DNA of 64,000 bases from CBFHMJ01 sp965656875 (GTDB taxonomy: Bacteria > Pseudomonadota > Gammaproteobacteria > Enterobacterales > Alteromonadaceae): assembly GCA_965656875.1 (NCBI GenBank), contig CBFHMJ010000054.1, positions 1 through 64,000 on the forward strand, given 5' to 3'. The notes under the pieces are model-generated. The model was given only the letters and a program-made list of their open reading frames with translations. It had not been told where the DNA came from and ran no database searches. The stretch's first letter is position 1. Each line of letters starts with the position of its first letter. A program made the translations under genes and the position numbers. Below, in pieces: positions 28,701-38,189 of the stretch.

Positions 28701-31700
28701 GTGATAACTGATTTACTAAAGACGTTAAATGAACGATCAGTCTCGTTGTCAGTCGACAACGGCAGCCTGAAGGTGTTGGCACCTAAGAATGCTATTACGC
28801 CAGACATTGCAGGCATGATCAGGGAAAACAAGCAGGCGATTATTGACCTGTTACAGGCTGCACAGGCCAGTAAAACCTTAACACCGACGAAACGTCAGGC
28901 CGGTGATACACCGCTACTATCATTCGCACAACAACGAATGATCTTTCTGGAAGACATGGCCCGGGCCACCGATGAAGCCAGTCACCAGTACAATTTACCG
29001 ATCGTGCTGGCGCTCAATGGCACGATTGATTCGTCTCGATTAGAGGCCGCATTACGCGCCATTGTTGAACGTCATATCCCGTTGAGAACCGGTGTTGATG
29101 CCGAATCCGGGGCGTTGTTGTTCCATCACAGTCATGATTTTTCGCTGACACAGGAGCAGTGCGTCAGTCAGGCCGATGCGCTGCAAAAGGCGGAAGTTTG
29201 TTCACGACAAACCTTTATGTTTGACCAGGATTTTATGCTGAAAGCCCGGTTATTCACCGTGGCAGATGACCAGGCAATTTTACTGGTGAACTTTCATCAT
29301 GTGGCGTCAGATGGCTGGTCGTTAGGCGTATTTTTGCAGGAGTTACAGGCATTTTATAACGGTGACGACGTAGCACCGCTGGCACTGGATTATCTGGATT
29401 ATGCGGCCTGGCAAGCTAAGGTTCTGGCCTCAGACGAACTGGATCAACAACTAAATTACTGGCAGGAGCAACTGGCCGATATCCCGCCAGTTCATCATTT
29501 ACCGCTGTCTTTTCCTCGTCCATCGACACTGACAACCGAGGGTGCTGTTTACACCTCGGACATCAGTTCTGGTGTCAGCAGTCAGTTAACCCATTTTGCC
29601 CGTGCGCGACAAACAACGGCGTTTACGTTATTGCAAACCGTTTTCAGTTTGTTAATTGCTCGCTTAAGTAATCAGTCCGAAGTTGTGATGGGAACGCCTC
29701 ATGCGGGCCGTGATAACGAAGCCTTTAACGGCTTGATTGGCTTGTTTGTAAACACCCTGGTGTTACGTAGCCGAATTGACAGTGAACAGTCATTTGATGA
29801 AATGTTTCGTCAGGCGATTGAGGCCAGCAAAGGGATGCAGGCGAACAGCCAGGTGCCTCTCGACTTGTTAATTCAAACGTTGAATCCACCACGTAGCGAG
29901 GCTTATGCGCCGCTGTTTCAGTTGATGTTTATTTATGAGCCGTTAGCTGACAGTGATTGTCAGCTGCAAGGCATGGATGTGCATCTGGTGGATATTGATG
30001 ATGACGCCGCCAAAGTAGAACTGTGCTTACGGGTTGTGGAACAGTCAGACGGATTGACGCTGAACTGGGATTACAACACCAGCCTGTTCGATCAGGCAAC
30101 AATTGCCCGTTTTGATGCTTGCTTCCATGTGTTGCTACAACAAGCTCTGAACCATCCGACTGAAGCGGTATTCAGCTTGCCAATGCTGGACGACGCCAGT
30201 ATGCAGCAATGCCTGCAAGACTGGGGGCAAAACCCGATGTCGTTTGATGACTATCCGTCGATTGTGGCGCTCTTTCAACATCAGGTAAAACAACAACCTG
30301 ATGCCACTGCGATTATTGCTGAGGGGCAGCGCCTGAGTTATCAGCAGCTGGATCAGCAAAGCGATGTATTGGCGGCGTATTTGTGTCGTCAGGGTGTAAC
30401 CGTCGGCGATATTGTCGGTATTTATGTGGCCCGTGATGAGTCTTGTATCCTGGCGTTACTGGCGGTATTGAAATGTGGCGCAGCTTATCTGCCACTGTCC
30501 ACTGAATACCCGGATGAGCGGCTGGACTACATGGTCAGCAATAGCGGCGCGAAAGCGGTGATTTATCGTGAAGGGCTGAAACCTGCGTTCGCTAACGCGG
30601 TCCTACAGATTGAACTGACAGCCGGATTGCACGGTAGCGCTGATGCTGAAGACACAGCGTTAAGTGACACGGCTGCTGAACGACCAACCGGAGACTGGAA
30701 CGACAACACGGCTTACGTGATTTACACCTCGGGCAGTACCGGTAAACCCAAAGGGGTGGCACTCGCGCATCGTGGTTTAATTAATATGGCGCAGGCCAAA
30801 GCCATCGGTTTTCAGGTGGGTGCGGGTGACAACGTATTGCAATACGCGGCGTTTAGTTTTGATGCGGCGACGTCTGAATGGGTAATGGCACTGTGCAGCG
30901 GTGCAACACTGACGATGGTGAGTGAAACGATTCGACTGAATCCGGAATTACTGACGCAGTGGGTGCAACAACAAGCTGTTACCCATGCGACGATTCCGCC
31001 AGCCTTACTCTCTGTGCTGGACAGACAACGCTGGCAAGGCGTTAAAACACTGATCAGCGCCGGTGAAAGCGTGCCTGCATCAGTTGCCGACCAATGGGCA
31101 GAAAACCGTTTATTTATCAATGCTTATGGTCCGAGTGAAGCAACGGTTTGCTCAACCTTGAAACATTATCAGCCGGGCAGTCCGTTAACAATTGGTCAGC
31201 CACTGGCGAACATGGAATGTTATGTGTTAAATCGCTCAGGTCAGCTTCAACCGACCGGCGTAATTGGTGAACTGTATGTTGGCGGTGTTGGACTGGCGCA
31301 GGGCTACTTGCATCAACCCGAACTGACGGCTGAAAAGTTCGCCATGCATAGTTTCAACAAGGTGTCAGACAACTATGGTTTATCCTCGACAACTGCGAAA
31401 AGACTTTATGCCACAGGCGATTTAGTCCGTTGGTTAGCGAACGGTGAACTGGAATTTATCGGCCGTGTTGATAATCAGATCAGCCTTCGCGGTTTTCGGA
31501 TTGAACTGGGCGAGATTGAAGAGCAGCTGGAAAAAGATCCGGGTGTTAAACAGTCGCTGGTGTGGGTTGATACGCCAGAAAACGGCAGTAAAACCCTGGT
31601 GGCTTGTGTGGTTCGTTCGTCGGACAACCAATCGCAGGATGACAGCACCTTTAGCCGTCAGTTACTTCAGTCCGTTGCAGGATTTTTACCTTCGCACATG

Positions 31701-34700
31701 GTGCCACAACACTTGTTTGTGCTGGATGAATTACCGCTGACGGTGAACGGTAAAGTCGATAAATCGCGCTTACCATCGCTGGAGTCGATCACCGAGCCTT
31801 CAGGCCGTCAGCCAGCAACCTCGACAGAACAGGCGTTAACCGCGTTATGGGCTGACGTACTGACAACCGGTGTTCCTTCGGTTGAACATACCTTTTTCCA
31901 ACTCGGTGGTCATTCGCTACTGGTGGCGAGTTTAATCAGTGCGATTGCTCGTCAGTTTGATGTGGTGGTCGCTGTGCCGGATGTTTTCCGATATAACACC
32001 GTTGAATCATTGGCGGCACACATTGATCACTTGCTGGCAAATAACGCGGGATCACACCGATTACCGGCGATAACGCCGCTATCTGGTGCAACGCCTCGAT
32101 TGTCTTATCAACAACAACGTTTATGGTTCCTGTCTCAAAGCACCGGCAGTAATGCGAACTATAACGTCGTGGAAGCAAAGTACCTTCATGGTGTGCTGGA
32201 TACGGCGAAACTGGCATTCAGTTTACAGACGTTAATCGCGAATCATCAGGTGCTTCGCACGCTGATTACATTGGATGATAACGGTGAACCTGCGTTACAG
32301 CTTCAGCCCGAAACGCAATTTACGCTGGCGGTTCAGGACATATCGAATCTGAGTGACGAGCAACAACAAGCTTGCATTGATACGGCCTTGGAAGCGGCAT
32401 TTCAGACTGGTTTTGATTTCAGCACTGAGCTGCCGATTCGGGCGCAATGGTTCTGTCTGAATAAGAATCCTGGTCATGAACAGGGCTGTTTGATCCTGAC
32501 CATTCATCACATTGCGATTGATGGCTGGTCGATGAATGTGTTTTATCAGCAACTGGCAGAATTGTATAACGGTGATGACTGCACAGACTCCAATACAGCG
32601 CTGCAATACGTTGACTATGCCAACTGGCAGCAGACGGTCATTAATGGCGATATTGGTAAAAGCCAGCTTAGCTGGTGGCAGGAACAACTGGCCGATATGC
32701 CGGGCGTGCATCAGTTACCGCTGAGTAAAGAACGCAGTATCGACATGAACTGGTCAAGTGCGACCCATGTACAAACGTTTGATGCGCAGCAAACCGCTCA
32801 GTTGAAAACCCTGGCAACCCGTGAAAACACCACGTTGTTTATGGTTTTGCAAAGCGCGTTTGCGGTGTTACTGAGTCGCCTGCAACACAGTGACGATATC
32901 GTGATGGGTACGCCACTGGCTGGACGACCAACACCAGAAACTGAGTCGATGATCGGCTTTTTTGCTGAAACCCTGGTATTGCGGGCGCGGCCTTCTGCGG
33001 AATTGTCGTTTGCTGATTTTCTTCAGCAAAACAGCGACTGGGTAATGCAGTCGTTTGAACGCCAGTTATTGCCGTTCGACGAGCTGGTTAAGGCGTTGAA
33101 TCCGGCGCGAAGTGAAATGTACTCACCGTTATTCCAGATCATGTTCTCTCTGCAAAATAATGCGGCTGATGAGGTGACATTAAACGGCTTACGACTGGAA
33201 AGCATCAACACCGAGATATTGAGTGATGCCAAGTTTGATCTGACCCTAAATGTGATGGAAGACGAGCAGGGACTGACGGCTGAATGGCAATACAGTCAGT
33301 GGCTGTTTACGGCTGAGCAGATTCAGGCGATGGCCGACAGTTGGTTGACTCTGCTGACTGGCATTCTGAATGACAGCAATACCCAGCTGGGACAGTTGCC
33401 GTTGCTGTCGGCAACGACGGATCACCCGATGGCTCGCGCCAACCTGGAAGCGCAGCGGTCGTATGAAACAAACATCCGGTTAGAACAATTGTTCGCACGA
33501 GCGGCGGCGCGTCACCCGTACCGAATTGCCGTTAAATCCACAGAACAACAATTAACATTTGCTGAACTGGACGCGAAAAGCACTGAATTTGCTGCGTACT
33601 TACAGGCTCAGTTAATGGACAAGTCAGCGGTATCTCAACCGGTTGTTGCCATCTGCTGCGACCGGGATATCAATCTGATTGTCGCTATGCTGGCGGCCAT
33701 GAAAGCGGGCGCGACATATGTGCCAATGGACCCGTCGAATCCTGTCAGTCGTTTACATTATGTGATTGATAACGCAGGCGCATCACTGGTTATCAGTGAT
33801 CAACATCATGCTGACTTGTTCGCTGACAATAGGTGCAAGGTTCCGGTTTGTCGGGTTGATTTGACTGAGCACTATACTCAGGGTGCGATTTCGACAAACG
33901 CGCAACTCTCAGCTGATCAACCGTTGTATCTGCTGTACACCTCAGGTTCAACTGGCCAGCCAAAAGGGGTGACGATCACCCATCGTTCAACAGTCAATCT
34001 GGCACACGGTATGGCGGAATTAATCGCTGAACGACTGGATGCTGACTCACAAGGACACGCACAGGCAAATGTCTGGGGCTGGGTGGCATCGGCGGCGTTC
34101 GATGCATCAGTGCAGGGAATTACTCAGTTATGTCTGGGTCATACTCTCGCGATTATTCCGGCTGAATCACGCCAGAATCCGGCGTTGTTAGCGCGTCAGC
34201 TTGACGAGATGTCGGTCAACATCATGGATTGCACGCCAGCGATCGCAGAATTACTGGTGGAACAACCGGAATCCTGGTGGCTAAACACTTCACTGGCGTT
34301 AATGTTTGTTGGCGGTGAGAGCATTCGTGCGGCGTTATGGCAATCACTGGCGGCACGCCGAACGCTTAATCATGGTGTCAAGGTCGTTAATGTTTACGGA
34401 CCGACCGAATGTACCGTGAACAGTACCTTTGCTGACGTTCTACCTGATATATCACCGACAATCGGTACCCCGTTACCTAATGTTGCCTGCTACGTGCTGG
34501 ATGAACATCATCAGCTGGTTCCAGTTGGTGGGTATGGTGAGTTGTACATTAGCGGTGCAGGCGTTGCCAACGGTTATGTTGGCCTGGATGAAATGACCCG
34601 TGAGCGGTTTATTACCTTATCGATTGCCGGTGGCGAACCGCGTCGTTTATACAAAACCGGCGATATCGTGGTCGCGCAGGACAACGCGGATCATACACAA

Positions 34701-36176
34701 TTGACCTTTATTGGTCGCAATGACGACCAGGTAAAAATCCGTGGCTATCGGATTGAACTGGACGAGATCGCCAACGGTATTCAACAACACCCGGCGGTAA
34801 AAGAGGTCTGTGTTCAGGTGAAAGCGCCGAATACACCAGCGGCCAGTCTGGTGGCGTTTGTAACGGTATCTGATGCCGAACATAGCGCTGATTCTGAGCA
34901 AAGCCTGGACAATGAAAACACTGAACTTCAGGCTGGCATTATCAGTTTTATGCGCGACCGTTTGCCTGAATACATGTGTCCTCAGTCGTTGCATGTACTC
35001 GACAGCTTCCCATTAACTACCAGTGGTAAGGTAGACCGAAAAGCCTTGTTAGCACTGGATGCTGATGCGGTTAAACCTGTTCGCTATCATCAGGCAGAAA
35101 CACCGGAAGAACAGGCTCTGCAAGTGCTGTTCGCTGACGTGTTATCACTGAGCGATTTACCCGATACACGCACGGGATTTTTTGAACTGGGCGGTCATTC
35201 ATTGGCCGCAATTCGCCTGATTAGCCAGATTAATCAACAGTTTTCGGCCCAGCTGTCTGTCGTGGATCTTTATCACGGCGGCACCATCCAGCGGCTGGCT
35301 CAGACATTAACGTCCAACAACATCAGCGACGATTCACGTTCTGCTCATCGTTTACTGGCGGAATTAACACCTGTTGAATCCCTGACGCATGTCACATCAG
35401 TGTCAACTCAGCGATTGTTTGTGATCCCGGGAGTGGGTTCCACCAGCATGAGTTTCAAGCCGTTGGCCGAACATCTGGCCTCTCAGATGCGGGTTAGCGC
35501 TTTTACCGTGGCGGGATTAGAAAACGACCAGCCGGAATATCAGAATTTGTCGGTGTTGTTGACTGATTATGCCAATGAGATAACAGCGGTTCAGCCACAT
35601 GGCGACATTTTGCTGGCCGGGCATTCCCTCGGCGGTAAACTCGCGCTGGCACTGGCTGATCGTCTGATAGCGTCAGGCAGAACCGTGAAGGTACTGACGC
35701 TGGATACCATTCTTAATGCAGATAATCCGGCGTTGCAGTTACCAGCAATTAACCTGCCGGAACAGCGAATTAGCCAGGCCCGTGAGCGTGTGTTAGCGGT
35801 GCTTGATTCCCGGGTTGATTGCAATTCGGCGACACTGACTGACTTTATTGAATTAATGGTTGCGACAGATGTTGCATTGAGCGATGTCGATCTGATTCGT
35901 CGCCTGTACCGTCATTTCATCGCTATGCAGCGAATCGATGCTCAGTGTGCTGTCACTGCATCGCCTCATCATGAAAAAAGCCGCGAACACCTTACTGTGT
36001 TGCTGGCTTATTCCACTCAAACGTTGCCGGACGACCGCCGTTTACACGCGGTGCTGGCGGATTACAGAACGCTGACTCAGGGCAACATTGAGACAGTGGC
36101 CTGTGATGAAAATCATTTTGACATTGTAGCGTCGAGCGCAGTTGCTCAGGCCTGCGAACGTTTAAAGGAGTTGTAA
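28701..36176 (+). CDS. Terminating NRPS: TubC docking-C-A-T-C-A-T-TE
   Basis: About 2491 aa; GTG at 28701 is chosen over TTG at 28698 because it begins a TubC-type N-terminal docking domain (residues 1-52, ending RENKQAIIDLLQ). Domains: C1 HHVASDGWS near 199; A1 TSGSTGKPKG 674; T1 GGHSL 1069; C2 HHIAIDGWS 1269; A2 TSGSTGQPKG 1746; T2 GGHSL 2163; thioesterase from about 2240 with GHSLGG near 2305 (nucleophile Ser) and a C-terminal DENHFD His. Hand-read codes: A1 D-A-S-T-I-A-A-V-C (aromatic, Phe/Tyr-like), A2 D-A-Q-D-F-G-V-V-N (glutamine-like). It is the only TE-bearing protein here, so it should finish and release the peptide. Which upstream protein feeds it is discussed in the findings. Confidence 0.95.
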   Translation: MITDLLKTLNERSVSLSVDNGSLKVLAPKNAITPDIAGMIRENKQAIIDLLQAAQASKTLTPTKRQAGDTPLLSFAQQRMIFLEDMARATDEASHQYNLPIVLALNGTIDSSRLEAALRAIVERHIPLRTGVDAESGALLFHHSHDFSLTQEQCVSQADALQKAEVCSRQTFMFDQDFMLKARLFTVADDQAILLVNFHHVASDGWSLGVFLQELQAFYNGDDVAPLALDYLDYAAWQAKVLASDELDQQLNYWQEQLADIPPVHHLPLSFPRPSTLTTEGAVYTSDISSGVSSQLTHFARARQTTAFTLLQTVFSLLIARLSNQSEVVMGTPHAGRDNEAFNGLIGLFVNTLVLRSRIDSEQSFDEMFRQAIEASKGMQANSQVPLDLLIQTLNPPRSEAYAPLFQLMFIYEPLADSDCQLQGMDVHLVDIDDDAAKVELCLRVVEQSDGLTLNWDYNTSLFDQATIARFDACFHVLLQQALNHPTEAVFSLPMLDDASMQQCLQDWGQNPMSFDDYPSIVALFQHQVKQQPDATAIIAEGQRLSYQQLDQQSDVLAAYLCRQGVTVGDIVGIYVARDESCILALLAVLKCGAAYLPLSTEYPDERLDYMVSNSGAKAVIYREGLKPAFANAVLQIELTAGLHGSADAEDTALSDTAAERPTGDWNDNTAYVIYTSGSTGKPKGVALAHRGLINMAQAKAIGFQVGAGDNVLQYAAFSFDAATSEWVMALCSGATLTMVSETIRLNPELLTQWVQQQAVTHATIPPALLSVLDRQRWQGVKTLISAGESVPASVADQWAENRLFINAYGPSEATVCSTLKHYQPGSPLTIGQPLANMECYVLNRSGQLQPTGVIGELYVGGVGLAQGYLHQPELTAEKFAMHSFNKVSDNYGLSSTTAKRLYATGDLVRWLANGELEFIGRVDNQISLRGFRIELGEIEEQLEKDPGVKQSLVWVDTPENGSKTLVACVVRSSDNQSQDDSTFSRQLLQSVAGFLPSHMVPQHLFVLDELPLTVNGKVDKSRLPSLESITEPSGRQPATSTEQALTALWADVLTTGVPSVEHTFFQLGGHSLLVASLISAIARQFDVVVAVPDVFRYNTVESLAAHIDHLLANNAGSHRLPAITPLSGATPRLSYQQQRLWFLSQSTGSNANYNVVEAKYLHGVLDTAKLAFSLQTLIANHQVLRTLITLDDNGEPALQLQPETQFTLAVQDISNLSDEQQQACIDTALEAAFQTGFDFSTELPIRAQWFCLNKNPGHEQGCLILTIHHIAIDGWSMNVFYQQLAELYNGDDCTDSNTALQYVDYANWQQTVINGDIGKSQLSWWQEQLADMPGVHQLPLSKERSIDMNWSSATHVQTFDAQQTAQLKTLATRENTTLFMVLQSAFAVLLSRLQHSDDIVMGTPLAGRPTPETESMIGFFAETLVLRARPSAELSFADFLQQNSDWVMQSFERQLLPFDELVKALNPARSEMYSPLFQIMFSLQNNAADEVTLNGLRLESINTEILSDAKFDLTLNVMEDEQGLTAEWQYSQWLFTAEQIQAMADSWLTLLTGILNDSNTQLGQLPLLSATTDHPMARANLEAQRSYETNIRLEQLFARAAARHPYRIAVKSTEQQLTFAELDAKSTEFAAYLQAQLMDKSAVSQPVVAICCDRDINLIVAMLAAMKAGATYVPMDPSNPVSRLHYVIDNAGASLVISDQHHADLFADNRCKVPVCRVDLTEHYTQGAISTNAQLSADQPLYLLYTSGSTGQPKGVTITHRSTVNLAHGMAELIAERLDADSQGHAQANVWGWVASAAFDASVQGITQLCLGHTLAIIPAESRQNPALLARQLDEMSVNIMDCTPAIAELLVEQPESWWLNTSLALMFVGGESIRAALWQSLAARRTLNHGVKVVNVYGPTECTVNSTFADVLPDISPTIGTPLPNVACYVLDEHHQLVPVGGYGELYISGAGVANGYVGLDEMTRERFITLSIAGGEPRRLYKTGDIVVAQDNADHTQLTFIGRNDDQVKIRGYRIELDEIANGIQQHPAVKEVCVQVKAPNTPAASLVAFVTVSDAEHSADSEQSLDNENTELQAGIISFMRDRLPEYMCPQSLHVLDSFPLTTSGKVDRKALLALDADAVKPVRYHQAETPEEQALQVLFADVLSLSDLPDTRTGFFELGGHSLAAIRLISQINQQFSAQLSVVDLYHGGTIQRLAQTLTSNNISDDSRSAHRLLAELTPVESLTHVTSVSTQRLFVIPGVGSTSMSFKPLAEHLASQMRVSAFTVAGLENDQPEYQNLSVLLTDYANEITAVQPHGDILLAGHSLGGKLALALADRLIASGRTVKVLTLDTILNADNPALQLPAINLPEQRISQARERVLAVLDSRVDCNSATLTDFIELMVATDVALSDVDLIRRLYRHFIAMQRIDAQCAVTASPHHEKSREHLTVLLAYSTQTLPDDRRLHAVLADYRTLTQGNIETVACDENHFDIVASSAVAQACERLKEL

Positions 36177-36806
36177 GTGAATACGATCACAAAAAGCGTT
36201 AAAGAGAAGTTCAATATTGCTCACTTTGAGGACTGTGTTGTTATTGACGAAGGCACAGATTTCCTGGCTGGATTCGATGCAGAAATCCGTGAGTACGCCA
36301 AACCGGAAGTGGAGAATTTCCCTTTTGTTATGCCGGAAGCATTGCAGGCCGAATTTACCAACGCAACCGGGTTGAAAGAGCATGTTGGCTTGATCAACAG
36401 CCTGGTGCCGATCAGCAATAAAGCGATTCTGGAATGTGGTGCGGCTTATCTGCAATCACTGAAATCCGATGAATCAACGACGCCACTTGAGGGCTTCCTT
36501 GGGATGGAAACGCTGATTACGCATTACATCGGCACCCATGATGATGTGAGTTTTTGTGAAAAGAACGATGCGTACTTCGGCACGTTTCTGCACGTATACG
36601 AAGGGCCACAACCGTCTTATGAGATCAGAGCCGGATCTGGATTAAAACGTGCTGAAACCGGAAAAACCGTGTTTATCAATGACGAAGTTAATCATTCAAT
36701 TTTACCGACTAAAACCGTTATTGACGGGGTAGACCCGATCCTGATTGTGATCCTGAAACTCTACAAAAGTCAGGCACACGAAAACATGGTGCCTGTCACG
36801 CTATGA
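36177..36806 (+). CDS. Unrecognised 209-aa protein within the cluster
   Basis: The GTG start immediately follows the TE gene stop, with AAAGGAG 7 bases upstream; the end overlaps the type II thioesterase gene by 4 bp (ATGA). It is therefore translationally coupled on both sides and surely part of the pathway. I do not recognise the family. The sequence is soluble and acidic. The C-terminal half (FGTFLHVYEGP...GKTVFINDEVNHSILP) has alternating beta character ending in an isolated His, which could fit a cupin or 2OG-oxygenase fold, but no clear HxD...H site can be assigned. No signal peptide or membrane segment. Confidence 0.8.
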   Translation: MNTITKSVKEKFNIAHFEDCVVIDEGTDFLAGFDAEIREYAKPEVENFPFVMPEALQAEFTNATGLKEHVGLINSLVPISNKAILECGAAYLQSLKSDESTTPLEGFLGMETLITHYIGTHDDVSFCEKNDAYFGTFLHVYEGPQPSYEIRAGSGLKRAETGKTVFINDEVNHSILPTKTVIDGVDPILIVILKLYKSQAHENMVPVTL

Positions 36807-37540
36807 GCCCATTGATTAAAACACCCAAACCGAAACCGGATGCCAGCGTTCGTTTGTTTATCCTGCCTCATGCAGGCGGGAGTCCAACGGCCTTTATGCC
36901 CTGGTTGCGACGTCTACCTGAAGATATGGAACTCAATCTGCTGGCGTTGCCTGGCCGGGATTATTCACCGGACGTGTCACTGGTAACGAATATAGAAACG
37001 TTGCTGGATGATTTGTTGAATGCATTTGAAACCTTTGATGATACCCCCTGGATTTTCCTGGGTTATAGCAACGGTGCGGCGATTGGGTTTGAGTTAGCGC
37101 GCCGACTTGAAGCGCGTGGCGACAATCGGGTGAAGCATGTCTGTGTTGCTGCAAAGTCAGCACCGCACCTGGCGAGTCAGACGTTTGGTCATCTGCCGGA
37201 TGACGAACTGGCCGACTGGTTACGCGGCTACGGCAACATGCCTGAAGAAATGCTGTCTGATCCTCAGATTCGTAAACCGTTTTTTCGGGTGTTACGTGCA
37301 GATTTAGGCCTGGTGGAAAACGTGCCTTGCGATACGAAAACCAGGCTTCAGGCATCAATGACGGTTTTCCACGGCACGGATGATCCCACCAATGACCTGG
37401 CGGGCATGCAAGCCTGGCAAGCACTGGTTGCTGACCCGATTACCTTGCATCAGTTTGATGCGGGCCACTTTTTCATGCAAAGCCACAGCAAAGACATGAT
37501 TAGTGCGCTCAGTCAGTTAGGTGAGGAAACGAGCGTTTAA
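36803..37540 (+). CDS. Type II (editing) thioesterase
   Basis: A 245-aa alpha/beta hydrolase like GrsT/SrfAD: LFILPHAGGSP at the N-terminus, nucleophile motif GYSNGAAIGFELA, Asp in HGTDDP, and His in DAGHFFM. The residue before the nucleophile Ser is Tyr instead of the usual His (GHSMG), a minor family variation. Its role is to remove aberrant or unextended acyl groups from carrier domains of the PKS-NRPS. The start overlaps the preceding stop. Confidence 0.93.
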   Translation: MSPLIKTPKPKPDASVRLFILPHAGGSPTAFMPWLRRLPEDMELNLLALPGRDYSPDVSLVTNIETLLDDLLNAFETFDDTPWIFLGYSNGAAIGFELARRLEARGDNRVKHVCVAAKSAPHLASQTFGHLPDDELADWLRGYGNMPEEMLSDPQIRKPFFRVLRADLGLVENVPCDTKTRLQASMTVFHGTDDPTNDLAGMQAWQALVADPITLHQFDAGHFFMQSHSKDMISALSQLGEETSV

Positions 37541-37850
37541 TCAGCACGATAATTACAGACACCAGCAGAGTAAATAATGCAACGCGCTCTATATAACAAG
37601 AAACTGTGCTGGTGAACATTACTGCGCGATAAGTTCTTCTTAAAGCATAAGATTTTCAACACATAAAGCCATCACTTAAGAGCCGCTTGTGCGGCTCTGA
37701 CGGGGGAACTTTGGCGTTGAAGTAAAACAAAACAGGTCCAGAATTTCAGGGCTTTTATTCAAATGAGTAAAAGGTCAGCCTGGTTGTTATGGCAAAGCCA
37801 CATAGCCGCTGGCCAGCGAGAACCGTAAATACCGTTAAAAGGAAAACGTC
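37541..37850. other. 310-bp gap inside the cluster with a perfect hairpin
   Basis: No gene seen. AGAGCCGC-TTGT-GCGGCTCT forms a perfect 8-bp stem with a 4-base loop at 37679-37698, followed by a G-run rather than a T-run. This is the largest gap in the cluster, so an internal promoter for the ACP-PKS half is plausible. I cannot place its boxes. Confidence 0.5.
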
Positions 37851-38132
37851 ATGAACTTAGTAGAGAAGGTAAAACAAAGCGACCACGATGCAGCCATTGA
37901 GCTAATCAAAGACTATTTACGTGAACAGGCGGCTGAAGTGACTCAGCAAAATGTCGCTGATATTCGCGACGATGTGTCGTTTGAAGATCTGGGATTTGAA
38001 TCCATGGAATCGGTGGAATTTACACTGGAAATTACGGACAACCAGGGACTGGAGGTGGACGTGCCTGATTTGTACAACAACCCCAGTATCAACGAGTTTG
38101 CTGTCTATTTGCTGGAAATGATTAACGGCTGA
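37851..38132 (+). CDS. Free-standing acyl carrier protein
   Basis: A 93-aa acidic four-helix carrier protein. The phosphopantetheine attachment Ser lies in GFESMES, a variant of the usual GxDS(L). AAAGGAAAAC precedes the ATG. It lies 57 bp before the PKS gene and in the same gene set as the FabH-like ketosynthase at 50703-51818. The likely job is carrying malonyl and the first beta-ketoacyl group, and passing it to the PKS. It lacks any A or AT domain. Confidence 0.9.
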   Translation: MNLVEKVKQSDHDAAIELIKDYLREQAAEVTQQNVADIRDDVSFEDLGFESMESVEFTLEITDNQGLEVDVPDLYNNPSINEFAVYLLEMING

Positions 38133-38189
38133 CAACTGCACAAATCGGTAGCGGTTATCACGCTCTAATTAACTGTTGAGAGATGAGTT

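Noticed and set aside
37679..37698. Terminator splitting the biosynthetic cluster
   Set aside because: The stem is perfect but is followed by a G-run, not a T-run, so I list it only as a hairpin.
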